Shown here one piece after another: positions 33,361-46,634 of a stretch of DNA of 64,000 nucleotides. How positions within the stretch are numbered: position 1 is the first letter of the stretch; each line of letters begins with the position of its first letter. The notes under the pieces are model-generated. The model was not told where the DNA came from. It searched no databases and saw only the letters and a program-made list of their open reading frames with translations. A program made the position numbers and the translations under genes. Origin of the DNA: Lobosporangium transversale (lineage: Eukaryota > Mortierellomycota > Mortierellomycetes > Mortierellales > Mortierellaceae); assembly GCF_002105155.1 (NCBI RefSeq), contig NW_019029004.1, positions 248,001-312,000 of the forward strand, written 5' to 3'.

Positions 33361-35091
33361 CTGGGCAGAATAAGACGCGATGAGTTCTTACCATAGGATC
33401 TTTAAAAAGAAAAAGAAACATTTCATGACAAGAAAACAATGTTACGGTAGAGGTGACTAAAAAAAGTAAAGGCAAATTAGAAGGACAATCCTACGATACG
33501 ATATGTTTTGCGCTAATGTGGTCTTTCAGCAAATAGCAAAGAGCATTGAAGCAGTGATATCCTACCATGCCATGTTCTCTCCTTTTTTGTGCTCATTGTC
33601 GCAGTCGATGCTTTCAGGCACAAAAACGGATTTTTAGTGGGAATCGCAAATAAAAAAAATAAAAATAAAAATAAAAAAAAAAAAATCGCAATGTGGTGAA
33701 AGCAGCTTCATGGGGGTCGAGTTGCTTACCGAGATCAAGGCAATTTGTCCTAAAAAACAAATGGAAATAGACCCTTTCATACATTAAAATAAGCCGCAGT
33801 AGAGAACTCTTTAATTTTATTAGTTGAGGAAAGCCTTTTTTTTTTTTTTTTTTTTTGATGACAAGGAAAAAAAAAATGAAAGCCTTGGTTGTTTCTTGTC
33901 AGGCAGGACTTTGTTCACATGGGTACTTGCACAGCATCTACCAGAGTCAATAGAACGGCGTGAATTTATGACAAATGATGACATCAAAGGCGACGATGGT
34001 CATGTCAGTTCACAGGCAACAGAAGCCACCAATCCTTGATGGTTGCCACTCCACATTTGACAAAAAGTGAAGCGAGGAATAGATTGTTGTAGATTCTGTA
34101 AATTGGGTTTTTTTCATTTTCTTTGTAACCTTATTTCGACCATGCCATGTTATAAATGGATGATAAATAGATCAGCATTGCCCAAATCATTTTCAGAGTT
34201 TAAAAAAAAAGAAATTGGTTAGCGCACAGGAAAGGTAGAAAAGAGTTGTTGTCGCTGTACACTAGTCCCCAGTTCCCGTATTCAACTTGCAGTCGTCCGC
34301 TGAAGACAGCTGTGCTATCAAAGCAGAAAGAATGAGCGTTGATGGTCTGGTTGTAACTGAAAGTGTATGTGTGTGCTGTGAGAGAGCAAATGAAAGGGTT
34401 CCTTGTTTGACAAGTCAGTCACACGTTTTTTTTGTATAAATATCTCTCTTTTTCACACACATACACACTCAACTCTCTTTTCTTTTTACATTTCATTTGT
34501 TAAAGAATATTCACATAAATACTCTCTATTCATATCTCTTTATTACTCATTATTTTTATTTCTTGAATCGTTTTCAATTGAATAAACAGCAACCTGCATA
34601 CTGCGCCATTCATTACCTATAGTCATTCTCTTTTATTATTTTTTTTTTTTTTAAAAAAAAGTTCTTGTCTCCGTAATCAGTTCATCCTTTAATAGCACCC
34701 ACTCATCAGCACGACTCAGCAGCGAGTCAAGTATCGATCCACAAATATAAGGTACAACTGCATGTAATAAGCATAACAACAGCATTTCCGGGATGTGATG
34801 TCACCAACTTTGCCACCAGTTTACATCATTGTGCAGTTTTTTTTTTTTTTTTTTTTTCTTTTTTTTTTCTTTCATATGTTACCGAGACAAAATATTTGGA
34901 AGCATCAAGACGCGTGTCATTAAAAACAAAAATAAAAAAAATCAAACTTTTGTTTAGTTCTTTTGGCACTTCCATAGCATCTGTCGCCTCTATCAAAAGG
35001 GTCGTTATTGACCTATTGACCTATTGTTTGGATTTATATTTATCACAAGGCTCATACTCCTGCAACACACTATATCAGAACAGCTGTAGCA
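33361..35091. other. Intergenic region left of the first GNAT gene
   Basis: No supportable gene. It contains an AAAAAT array (33652-33685), T tracts (33837-33856, 34839-34857) and a pyrimidine-rich leader around 34430-34720. A possible untranslated first exon with a GTACAA donor ends near 34751, but this cannot be shown without RNA data. Confidence 0.45.
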
Positions 35092-37064
35092 ATGAGCGGC
35101 GAGGGCCTTATTCTGGCTGAGGGAGCCAAGACTCCACCACGTAAAACTAAAACCAAATCACACAGTAAGTTCTTTTACATCTTTTTATTTCCTTTCATGA
35201 TGTTCATAATAGAAAATGTATCGTTCGATACCATTTAGTTATCCAGTATTTCAATGCTCATCCATAGAGTGCTCATCTTTTTTATTTATTAATTCTCTTT
35301 TCGGTGATTATTAAAATGGCTTGGGCATAGATGCACCCGATTCTGCTGGCACTCCAGTCCAACAGCGTCGCAGTGATAGAATTCGTAAGAAAATGGCCGA
35401 AATTGTTAAAGATGGTAAGTATTTTATTTATATATATATATACACTGAAAAAATCACGATAAAAAAAAATCTGACATTGATGTTTTTTTTTTTTTTTTTT
35501 TTTTTGGTAAAGCGGGAGAGACAATCACAACCCCACGAGGATCTTACATTCACTCCAAGTTCCCATCACATATGGAATTCCTCGGTAACTCTGCATCTCC
35601 GAGACGAGTTGAATTGGACCAATTCAAGAGAAGGCTTCAGTTTAAGAGCGGTGCGCGGAGCAATCTAATGCTGACAGACGCATATAAGAACTTTGCAAGG
35701 GATGTTAAAGTTAAGGAGTTTCAGGAGGATCAGCGAGACAAACGTAATAATGCCCATTTGAAAAGCCGTGGTTGTAAGTTATCTATTTTTTTTTTTTTTT
35801 TTTTTTGGTGAGTGGAGGATAAGTGGGCATTAACTGTATATTTAATCTCATTTTGTTAATGATAATAATATTATTCCAAAAGTGTCCTTGGCTGCTGTCT
35901 CCAAAACCCGTCAAACCAGCGTAACCGCAGCACAAAAGGAAGGCGAGCCACCCAAGGTACAATTTGTTCCGCGCCATAATTTGCGACCACGTGTGAAACA
36001 GGTTTCTCTAGAAGAGTCGAATTCAGACGTTGTTTTGCATGACGGTACCCTACCCAAAACCACCCTGGAAAGACGCAGGAAACAATATAAACAAATCAAG
36101 TCCCATACAGCCTTAAATTTTACGAGTTGGAAAGAGCGGGACGAACAATGGAGAGCCAAAAGATTGGCGAGCTATCAATCTTCATCCAAGACTGCCAGAG
36201 AGACCGTCCTGTTCAAGAAACGGAATTGTAAGCAGCTTTAAAAGACGCAAATAACATAGGAAGTTGGATATTTTCAAACTGGAGAATTGATTATTCTAAC
36301 CATCTATTTTAAATTTAGTGAACATTTGCGGTTGGGGAAATCCACAAAAAAACCTTGGCAATTATCTTAGTATTTGTTGGGATTATAATTCAGACCTAGA
36401 TGCAGACAAAGATCAGACACTCCCAGAACGTGTTCCATGCATTCTTCAACGTACCAATACAGCAGGAGCAGTTATTGAATCCGGCATGATTTATCATCCG
36501 CAGATTATTGTCAACGAAGAAAAGGATCACTTGAACGGATACTGTTTCACAATCCAGTCAGAACTTGCCTTGAAATTTGAATCAGCACAGCGAGTCTTGT
36601 TTCAACAGGCGAGCGATCTCATCCAAGCCTCCTTCTTTCAATACAATATGGACCTGTCTTTGGATTCAAGTCTTGATGATGGATTTACCGTTGATATTTT
36701 TGTGTCGTCGGCTCCTTCCCAGAATTTAGGTGACATCACAGTCCGAGGGGTGACGCAGTTCATCTTTATGAAGTCGTACATTTATGTCGACAAGATTTGT
36801 GTGGCACAGAAGTATCATAAAATGGGAATCGGGGCTTTTATGATGGAAAGGATCTACAAAATCGCCCGAAAGCGGAACAAGGACATTCTTTTGTACGCAC
36901 TTGGCCCTGTTATAGGTGCATACAAGAAATGGGGTTTCGAATATTGTAAAGAGTGGCCGCCGATCCCCAAGGACATTGGCGTGATCATGCGGAAGCGTAT
37001 TCGCACGGAAGGAGTTAAAGACGAATATGTCGGCTTGGAGTGGGATGGTACAGGATTCTCTTAA
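35092..37064 (+). CDS. GNAT-domain protein, substrate unknown
   Basis: Exons are 35092-35164, 35331-35414, 35513-35773, 35883-36227 and 36319-37064, 502 aa. The N-terminal half is basic and charged (TPPRKTKTK, QQRRSDRIRKK, LERRRKQYKQIK) with RGSYI and FKSGARSN blocks. The C-terminal third holds a GNAT acetyl-CoA fold: FIFMKSYIYVDKICVAQKYH then KMGIGAFMMERIYKIARKR (the Q/RxxGxG/A pyrophosphate-binding loop appears as KYHKMGIGA) and YALGPVIGAYKKWGFEYC. Basic tails suggest a nuclear or nucleic-acid-associated acetyltransferase, but that is inference. All four introns fall in the same phase (codon position 1). Confidence 0.85.
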
Positions 37065-37499
37065 GTCACAGCGGTCCGGGCCAACGATACCCATCTTTTA
37101 TTATAGCCCTTGTTTTTTGTCTTGTTTTCGCCATGTATTGCTTATTTGTTTATTTGCTTATTTTTGCTTTGTATCATTATCATTATCATCATTATCATCA
37201 TCATTATCAATGGCATTAATTACTCAGTGTATTCTAATAAAATTTGCGGGGCAAGACCGATTTTTTTTAAAGTGGCTGTGCGTTCTTTTTTTGCAATGAT
37301 TTCTGAGTACGTCGAGCTAGGCCCTCAACACCCTTTTATTTTATTTTATTTTTTTGTATTAAAAAAAAAAAAAAAAAAAGCTTCTTTCAACATCAACAGC
37401 ACTCATAGTTGACTCAGCACTTATTTACACTTCATCTAATCCATTGTTTAGTTTCATTCAAGTCATTGAGAGGGAATCCACTGATCTTACGGATGAGGC
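37065..37499. other. GNAT 3' flank and next promoter
   Basis: No gene. CATTAT trinucleotide-type repeats occur at 37170-37210 and an A18 run at 37362-37379. Confidence 0.6.
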
Positions 37500-40400
37500 A
37501 TGTCCATGAACACACAGAGAATGGAAAAAGACGCTTCTGATAAACTAGTCCATGGGACCAGTATTGATTACCAGGAACGTAGGAAGCGTCTGCGACTATT
37601 ACCACCAAGTCCACCTGCTGCACTTAATCCATTTAATGCACCGACTGTGAATGCTCTAGAAGGGATGTTTGAGCGCGTCATGACTATCGCGAACGCGTCT
37701 ACTCAGCCCTTATCGTCGTCTTTATCGTCATCCTTGGGTAGTAATAATAGGAGTGATGGTAGTAAAAGGCTTTTATCAAAGAACAATGAGGAGAAAAGCA
37801 GTAATATACCACAAGAACAAGATACTATTGCCTCATCGCATCCACAGCTAAAGTATCAAAAACCAGCCACGGCCACAACTTACACTGATGATCATCACAA
37901 GCGCATTCCACCCTTCTCGATATGGCCACTGATCTCCAAAGCAGCAATAGCAAAAACAGCATCTGAGTCTGCAGCATCAGTCAATTATCGATACATGTTG
38001 CCCCCCTCTGACGTCAATGTGCCGGTAGCAACAACAGGGAGTAACTCAGAGACTCATCAGCAAAACTCTAGGGCACCTGCTCTAATTGCTCAGCAGCAGG
38101 TCTCAGCCTCAATAGTATTTGCTCAACCTTCCGATCCATTTGGCAAAGAAATGCAAACTGGAGGTAATTTATTCTTAAAGTTGACTTGTTTTGAAAAATC
38201 GTCAATAAGCAATTTCGAGATACTTGACGCTCATTCCTTTTTTGTTCTTTAAAACTCAGCAGTGAACAATGAATCTGAGAGTGATGATGATGTCGTGGAG
38301 CTTTTGTCATCAGATGATGAAGAAAATGTCGTAGAGGAGGCTGAAGAGGAATTTGAAGTAGAGGACGACGATGGCGAGGAATTTACAATAGAAGGCGACG
38401 ATCAAGAAGAAGATGATGGAGAAGACGGAGAGGAGAGCAATGAAGATCAATATGATGAAGAGGAAGAGGAAGAGGAAGAGGAAGATAAGGGGGAACAAAA
38501 CAATTTTGATACAGGTAACACCATTAGAGGTGGATATCCCTATCGTTCTGTAACAGCAGCAACAGCTGGTATCGTATCGTTAGCTGATAGTGATGAAGAG
38601 CAAGACTATAAAGACGACAAGGAAGAGCGAGCTTTAGCTCAGCCATCACATGAGACCAGTTATTTCGAAAATGCAGAGCAGAATCGCGATGATGATGACG
38701 ATGATGATGAAGAGCGGCAGGGAGATGAAGATAGGGAAGAAGAAATTGATGAAAATGAAGAGGATGGTGATCAGGAGGAATGCAAAGAGGTACGGAGAGA
38801 GTATACACGAAGCCGTTGGCAGGAACAAGGGCGAGGCGCGGGATTCTCCAGTCAAGAAGATGATGAATTACAAGAGCAGTACCAGGACGATGAAGCCGTT
38901 CAAGGAATTGATACAGATGTGTGCATAGAATACGAAGGTGAAGATGCAGGTGAAGGCGAGGATGAAGATGAAGGTGAAGATGAAGGTGAAGATGAAGGTG
39001 AAGATGAAGGTGAAGATGAGGGTGAAGATGAAAGTGAAGAAGAAGACGAGGAGGGTGAGGGCACTCAGAATCAAATTTTTGGAGCTGTGCCAAGATCATT
39101 GGAGCCGTTGACAGACTATCATTCACCTGATGACTACGAATCACCATCAGCTTCTCCCGAGCCTGCTAGCGATGGTGTCGTGCTTGTACTGGAGAGCGAG
39201 GATGATGGTACAAAGGATCGGCCTGGACTCGAGCATTCAACTGATGACGAAGATGAGGGGCAGCACGATGGAGGAGTTGAAAGTGTTCAAGAGGAGGGTG
39301 ACTATGAGCCACAAGGCGATGAAGTTGTGGAAGAACATGACGACCACGCTATTGAGCTTGATCCTGGGGTGCATAAAGGAGACAACGAAGGCAATTCCTT
39401 ACAATATGGCAGACTCCCTGAGGAGCATTTTAATGAGCTTATGGATGAAGATCAGCATAGCAAATCTATAGAGCCTATTTCTTCGGACCCTGTGCTGGAG
39501 GATGCAAAAGCCGATGCTGCCATAAGCTACGGGCTTGAACAAATTGCTAGTAATGTTGAAAGGTCTGTGGTCTTCGAAAAAGCCGTAGTTGCTCAAGAAA
39601 GTGTGATGGAAGTAGAAATGTCCAGCATAGCAGGATCTTCTCGAGACCAGGCAGATGGAAATAATGATTTGCAGAACTCACAGTTTCAGGATCTCCATGT
39701 CTCTCCGCTACTCCCAAGCTTTATCGCTGAGGACATTGTAGGGACCGAAGTGGACCTCATCCCGGTGCCCATAGACATAGCCTTGCCTTTGGTGGATATT
39801 GGCCCTTCAATATCTACTAAGGAATTGCATATTTCTGCAGATGTTATGCCGGATGAACCGTCGCAAGGTTCCGCAGCCAATACCACTATGACAAACACAC
39901 CTCCAACTCAACATGCTACGGACATTCAAGAGCCAGAAACCATCGCGTTAGGCTCCATGTCAGCGTCGGGATCCAATGAGCAGGGCGTTCAGCAAGGTAT
40001 TCCAAAAACGCCAGCACAGGAATCTGCACCATCACCAATAAGGTCTGAATCTGGACACGGTGGATCCTTACTTGACCAATTACGAGCGGTTGCTCGTGAA
40101 GAAAGGATTTCATTGCCACAAGAAGATGATCAACCGCATGATATAGCAGATGATGGTATCCTCCCTCAGGCATTTCCTCTTCTATCCGGGAGTATAGGTC
40201 AGTTTAGCAAAGCAGGATCACCCCTACATCTCTCATCAACTACAGAGGTAGGAGAAGAAGCGATAACAGTAGCTGAGGAAAACGATTCTGTTTCGCTCTC
40301 ACCGACTCTACCCCGTCGTACAAGACCAGTAAGACAGAGCACGATTGCACAAACAGTTCGTGAAGGCAAGGCATTTCTGGACAAGGCCGAGGCACGGCAG

Positions 40401-41645
40401 AGCCCTAACAGCAAAGTCTTGCAACAATTGCAACAGTCAGAATTAGCGACAGCCATACCAGAAAGTACAGAGCCCATGGATGATGTACCACCATCACCAT
40501 CATCATCCGTAGCAACGTCAGAAGCAGGGGCTTCAAATTCACATTCGAGACACAGAGGCGAAGTCAGGCTTTTGGTCCAGGAGGCAAGAGCGTTTTGCAG
40601 TGGTATTCCTGGACCCTCTCGTATTGGATCAAATCCCGCAGCCTCAGCAACAATCCATACAGTATCAGGGTCCTCTCCGTCATCATCTCCATCGCGTCGA
40701 TCCTTGACAGTAGATAGCCTGAATACGTTGTCTTCAAGGGCTCAGAGTCAAGGATCGTCGCCTTCAAAAGGATCTCGCTCTCGTGTGAGTTTGGGTGGTA
40801 GAAGCGACTCTTATACCAGTGGTAGCGGCAGCATTGGCGGCGATGGGGATGTTGATAATCAACACCCATCATCCTCTGGGTCGATATCAGCTACAGGATA
40901 TACACAGAGCCTTGGAGTTGTAGATTTGGCAGCAGAGAATGTCATTCAAAGTACGGTCGTCGGTAGCCATGCCTTAAGACCATTTGTTACATCACCCTCA
41001 CCTGGTCATCAAAACCTCGGGGCCAGCAGTCAAAGTCAGAGCGGTAGATCTCGATCGAACAGCCAGGAGCCACATCCAGCTTCATCATCTGGAGGAGTGT
41101 TTTCAGCGCAAGAACAACATGGCCCTGTATCTTTGTTATTTTCATTCGGTCAGGGACACAGCAGCAATCGTTCGCCCGGGCCATTTGGTTCCTCTCCGAG
41201 CGTTGGATTCGGATTTGGGACGTCATTTGTCACCGCACCGAAGGAACAATCTAGCACGATATCATCTCCTTCTTCTATGAAACAAAGTGAAACCATAGCT
41301 GCGCCCTCAGCCCAGAACAATAGGCTTATTATGGGAAATAACGATCATATAGAAGAAGAAAGCAGTGACGAGACCAAAAGAGACGATGCAAACGATGCTG
41401 AAGAGGGAAGTGACGATGAGAAGGAGCAGGACGATCGCGAGGATGAGGGGAACGATAATAATGATGATCAAGCTCAAGATCGAGACGATGAAAATGAATC
41501 CACTTCAATATCTTCAAGCTTTGCACAGGGTGACGGAGATTCCGCGCCCATCCATGGAAGCAGGCAAAAAAGAGGTATTTCAAAGACTCGATCGAAGAAA
41601 AGGAGACGGCGAGAAACCATCAAATTGCCAAAGCCAACAGCGTAG
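37500..41645 (+). CDS. Large acidic, serine-rich protein, probably nuclear
   Basis: Exons are 37500-38163 and 38263-41645, 1348 aa. It starts MSMNTQRMEKDASDKLVHGT; a basic patch (QERRKRLRLLPPSPP) precedes a Ser/Ala/Gln-rich N-terminus. Residues about 225-460 are extremely acidic, including a DNA-level 12-bp tandem repeat (38949-39045) coding EGED units. Further right are short helical-looking motifs (TVREGKAFLDKAEARQ; RLLVQEARAFCSGIPG), Ser-rich low complexity, and a few FG dipeptides (SFGQG, PFGSS, GFGFGTS). The end is strongly basic (SKTRSKKRRRRETIKLPKPT), a good nuclear-localisation signal. FG dipeptides hint at a nucleoporin, but there are too few to claim it. No enzyme domain is seen. 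Confidence 0.8.
38949..39045 (+). repeat. 12-bp coding tandem repeat (GAAGGTGAAGAT)
   Basis: About eight units in frame inside the acidic protein, encoding repeated Glu-Gly-Glu-Asp. Units are nearly identical, so copy number probably varies between strains. Confidence 0.85.
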
Positions 41646-41807
41646 TAATGTCAGTAATAAGATCGACTGTTTGCCTCCTCTCTCTTTCTTACTGGACGTT
41701 GTCACAGACAATGCCAAAATATTTTTGCTTTATTAGTTGAATATATTTATGTCACTTTAATGTTATTACAAGCTATATTACGGCATAATGCATTAGTAGT
41801 GCTCGCC

Positions 41808-44364
41808 TTAGAATGCTGTTGTCGAGTTGAACGAACCAGAGGATGTATTGGCAGAACGTCTCCACTCTTTGACTGCATCACTCAATCTTGCTCGTTTCTC
41901 GTCCAATCCTGGATGGATAAATTTGGGGGTAGTGGGTGAAGGTGATGTAGAGGATGTTTGTGACGAGGATGAAAATGAAGTGGAGAGAGACAGTGTCCTT
42001 CCAGAAGACCAAGTGGTTGTGAGTTTGGGAAGCGTCTTGGGTTGGTCATGGTTTTGGCTATTCTTTTTGCGCAAGACCGAGTTCAAGAAGAAGTCATCGT
42101 CACAATCATCGTCAATAATGTAAGGAGAGCTCGGTTCTTGGTTGACATTCTGATCCTCACATCTGCTGTTTTTAAGGTTATCTTGGGCACAATTTGGCTC
42201 AATACCCACATCTACGCCCTCATCGATTTCAACCAGTTCATCAAATGAAACTTCCAATTTGGCGGGACTAGTAGGGCTAGCAGGGCTGAGAGGGGTTGTT
42301 AATGGGGTGGACTTGGATGTAGAAGAGGAATAGGATGTCTTACGGGATGACAGGCTTGGTGAAGTCATGCTGAAACTGGATGCAGCAAGGGCACTTGCTA
42401 GAATTGTAGTATTAGCTTTCACAGACGTCGTACTTGAGGCAGAGGTAGAGGAAGGGGTGGTTGATGGTGTTGTCAGTCCTGATTCTGAAGGCGTGTCATT
42501 TTCCATTTTGCTGTCCTTTCCAAGAGCGTCTAACCAATCTTTCTCTGATTCAAGTATTGAGTCTGGGAGTGGGAGCGATGGCGGTGCTTTCTTCTCTTGC
42601 ACGGCGGGTAAAGTTGAGAGTGCGGCACTTTTCTTAGTAGCAACCATTGGGCTCGATGCGCCTCCTGCAAAAGATGCAGAGCGACTTGGACGCATTGGAG
42701 TTGTTGGCGAAGCAGCAGAGAGTGGGGATGATGATACAGGGAAGGCCGATTTAGAAGAAGACGACCCGCCAGCGGGACCCAAAGAAGATGTCTGTAAAAA
42801 CCTTGGCACCAGTTTTCCAAATAGTTTGGAAGACCTCTTGGAGCTCTTGCTTGCAGTAACAGTGGCCGGTGGAAGGACCATATCAGGGGACATGGAGACT
42901 GGGCTTTGTGAGATGGATTCGCTGCCTGTGGTGTTGCCGCTGCTGTTACCGCTGCCAGTAGAGACTGAGGTGTCCTTACCACTAACATTGCTCTGAGTAG
43001 AGCGAGTATCTTCCTGATTGTCGATGCTTTCACTATGGTTGTTGCGGCGCACATAATCCGACGCGGGTCCAGATAAGGAAGCTGCGCTCGGTGCAGCTGA
43101 CGGACTGGGACTGGCCCGGTTCTATCGTAATTTCAAAATTTCAAACAAAGAAAAAGAATTACAGTCAGCGAATCACATCGCAACAAGAATCCAGGAACAA
43201 CTTTTTTTTTTTTTTTTTTTTTTTTTTTAACTATCCCCGCAAAAAATGTTTATAATATTCATGCAAAGGCAAAAGGAAAAGTAAAAAAAGCCTCCCTCAA
43301 AATAAACAATAACTAAGCTGCATCATACTTACTAATTGTGTAGATAGCGGCCGAGGGGTTGCCACGGGTGAAGGGACAATTGGCATAGACTCGGCTCTTG
43401 CTCTTTGCGTAATTGGTGAATTTTGAGAGGTCTGCAGCAAATCAGCAGTAGCAGCAGAAGTAGTAACAGATGCATACTGAGATGTAGACTCTGACGGTGA
43501 TGAGGACCCTGCTGTAGCCGGGATAGGCTTAGAAATGTTTGTGGAGGACGATACGGATTGGGCCACTGAGATGGGTGGAGATGCAGAAATTAGCTGATCA
43601 CTGTCACGAAGCGCTTTTAAAATATCTAGGACGAGTCGTCCACTTCTTTCGGTACCGTTTTCACTGTGATGTCTGCGTTGTATGCTCGATTTCGTTGAAA
43701 ACCCTGAGTGGGGAAAACCGGTGTTGTCGAAAGTCGCACAAGTTCTGATGTTTTCTTGCTTTTCCTGGATTGATTCTGTTGTCAACGCCCTGGGTCGAGT
43801 GTCGATCGTGAGAGAATGTCGCTGTGGCTCTTTCTGATTTGGTTGATGCAAAGAGGTGGCACAAAAAGTTTGTGTAAGTTTGTCATTGTTATCGATGTGC
43901 TCATTGTTGTTGTCCCTGCCGTGAGAGGGAGGAAGTTCATCCGGTGACAAATAGGGCTCGCTGATGTTTTTCTGTTTTGATTGTTGTTCGTGATGTTCGC
44001 TCTGGTGGATTGTTTGTGATGTTGTTATCGAGGAAAAAGAAGAGGATGTGCTGTTGGTTCTAGCTTCAGTTGTTGGTGCTGTAGAGGTTGATGAGGAGAG
44101 ACGTTGAATGGATGACCGCCTCCGTGAATGATCACGGACAAGATCGTTAAAAGAGGTGTGGTGGAGTTGATGAAGGGTAGCAGAGGTTCGAGAGGCTGAT
44201 GTAGGGGATGGAAGAGAGGAAAGGTTGATATCTTCTCCTTCTGCGAATGCTGTGGGCACAGAGCGGCTATAAGCATTGTTTGAGAGTTGCCGTGCTCGAA
44301 TGAGAAGGGCTTCTGCGGGGTGTGAAGAAGAGGAAGGAGATGGATAGGATGAGAGAGTAGCCAT
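41808..44364 (-). CDS. Ser/Thr-rich low-complexity protein of unknown function
   Basis: Exon 1 is 44364-43333 and exon 2 43121-41808 (phase 0 junction STQL|NRASPSPS), 781 aa. Most of it is Ser/Thr/Pro-rich and probably disordered. Conserved-looking islands are LLIRARQLSNNAYSRSVP near the N-terminus, SGRLVLDILKALRDSDQLIS in the middle, a basic SKRSSKLFGKLVPRFLQ, LEVSFDELVEIDEGVDVGI, and a C-terminal RLSDAVKEWRRS. No catalytic domain is seen. It converges with the acidic protein gene: only 162 bp separate the two stop codons. The 211-bp intron carries a T27 run (43202-43228). Confidence 0.8.
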
Positions 44365-45086
44365 GGTTGTAAAGAAGAGGAAGAAGAGAGGGAAAGACAA
44401 GAAAGAGTACTTTTTGACAAGAAAACTAGAAATGTAAAGAAGAGAATGAAGTAACTGAATGAATGTAAGTGAATGGAAAGTAAAAGAAAAAAAAAAAAAA
44501 AAAAAAAAAAAAACTAAATAAATTAGCAAAGGGCAATTAGGCGTGGACACCATTCGATGCGATGTGCCAAAGTGCCAAAATGGCTGTTTGTTTGTACTTT
44601 CCAATTGACCCTTTTTTTTTTTTTTTTTTTTTTTTCTAGATTGTGTTGAACACCTTAAAAATTTGTTATGCGACATGGCCACAACTTCGTACTTCTACGC
44701 AGTGGCACCTCTCTTACTCTTTCTTTTTTATCGATGATGCCTTAATGAGTACTATATGTCAGGATCAGGAATAAAAAAAAAAATAAGCGCGGCAAAGGGT
44801 ATGTTAGTCGAAAAGCCAATTGAGAGCCTATGACGAAAAACATGAATTATTAACGTCAGGCATTCAGGCATTGGAGCACTCACCCCATTTTTACTTTGTT
44901 TTTATTCATTCAGTGGGCGTAAGTGCTACGGGAAACAAGGCACGGCCGTTAATTGGTTGACATTTATCTTTCACTTCAGTCTCACTCTATTCCCTCAATC
45001 CCTCTATTCCATCCTCACCCACATTGCAGTCTTACATTGCTGTCCTGTCTTCATTCTTCATTGAATCACCGTAGCGCTGTTCAGAC
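44365..45086. promoter_or_regulatory. Divergent intergenic region
   Basis: Separates the minus-strand Ser/Thr-rich gene from the plus-strand NRK gene, so it should hold both promoters. It contains A28 (44486-44513) and T24 (44612-44635) tracts and an A/T-rich middle. No specific factor site can be supported. Confidence 0.5.
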
Positions 45087-46039
45087 ATGCAATCACATGC
45101 CCTTTCTTTACAGACCAACGGTTCTCCAACCAACGATAGCAAAGTCATTACTATCGGTGTCAGGTAATTGGTTACAAACTGGCTTTACAATCTGAAAAAA
45201 AAAAAAAAAAAAAAAAATTGATAAAAGCTTCTTAATTCGCCTTTAACATCATTACTACCATCACCAATAATAACAACAGAGTGCATAATGAAAAAAGGCA
45301 TAAACCAAAGTTATGTCCTCCTGATGACCGTAAAAAAGATTGACGCGACTCTTCCCTTCACTTTTTAATTTTTTTTTTTGTAACATTGCTTACTAGTGGT
45401 CCATCATCTGGCGGTAAAACGGTAATAGAAAATGAACCGAAGGAAATGTAAACATTTGTCAGATGGATGTTCATTTGACCCTTCAGAGATCAGCAAACTC
45501 AACTACTTTCTTCCTCTTTTTTTTTGGGGGAAGGGGTCATAGACAACATCTCGTTATCTGAGATCAATTCTTCCAAACAGTACCCTTATTCACCAGGATG
45601 ATTTCTATCTTCCCGAAGACCAGCTTCCACTTGATCCCAAGACTGGTCTAGCTAACTGGGATTGCCCAGAAGCCATCGATTTCACGACCATGATTAATAC
45701 TCTGACCTTTGTCAAGGAGAAGGGCTATTTTCCTGCAGAATTTGATTCGTTAGAGGATAAAAACCCTGTAGGATCAAACACATCATCAACTCCGATCCCA
45801 GATCAAGTTCTAAAAGAGATGAGAGATCAGATCATGAGCCAAATTTCTTCCGATGTTGACAGAACTAATCTAAAGTTTGTGATCCTGGATGGATTTCTGC
45901 TCTATGTGAACGAGCAGCTGCGAAATACAATCGATATCAAGTTCTTTTTGACAGCACCTTACCAGATCTTGAAGGAAAGGCGCGAGTCTAGAGCAGGATA
46001 TGCCACGCTAGAAGGTAATTAGTTGGGCAGAAAGCCCTG

Positions 46040-46074
<35 letters not shown>

Positions 46075-46403
46075 CATGCAGGGAATTGACAGTTTATATT
46101 TTTCAATTTCAAAATGTATAATTTTAAGGGTATTGGATTGATCCACCTGGTTACTTTGATGACATTGTGTGGCCCAACTACAAGGCCTGTAACGAACCAT
46201 TTGTTAAGCTCACAGAAGCTATGGAAGCAGGTGAAGAGACTGGTGTATACAACAAGGAGTCGCCACGATCTGAGCCTATGACGCAAGGAGTCGACATTAT
46301 CTCATCTGGCAGCGGTTCCATTTACGCTATGGTCAAGACAGTTTCAAACCTGCTGGGTGAACGCCTGTCCGATTTGACTCGACTACCGGCTTCGTTATCA
46401 TAG
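45087..46403 (+). CDS. NRK1: Nicotinamide riboside kinase
   Basis: Phosphorylates nicotinamide riboside to NMN in NAD salvage. Exons are 45087-45163, 45397-45421 (25 bp), 45543-46014 and 46129-46403, 282 aa. The P-loop GPSSGGKTTT (residues 27-36) is encoded across the tiny exon and its neighbours. The family signature HQDDFYLPEDQLP then NWDCPEAID follows, with FVILDGFLLY as the Walker B-like strand, the lid KERRESRAGYATLEGYW, and DPPGYFDDIVWPNY. Length and motifs fit NRK rather than uridine kinase. The third intron carries an A33 run on the plus strand. Confidence 0.93.
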
Positions 46404-46634
46404 TTGTAAAACAGTACACATACTCTTTGTATAGGATATAGCCCACTTTCTTTTTTTTTTTTTTATTTTTATTATTATTATTATTGTACAATCAAGAAAA
46501 ACGAGCGTGCGCAATTATCCTTATTTAATAATATCTTGATAATTTGCTCGATCCCTTCAGGCTGTATTTACTCCAGTCCTGCTCGCTTTTTTTTTTTTTT
46601 TTTTTTTTTTTTCCGCTTGTGAGCTTTCGTGTCA

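Noticed and set aside
38524-39147. A minus-strand HLHLHL-rich frame.
   Set aside because: Antisense of the EGED repeat of the acidic protein.
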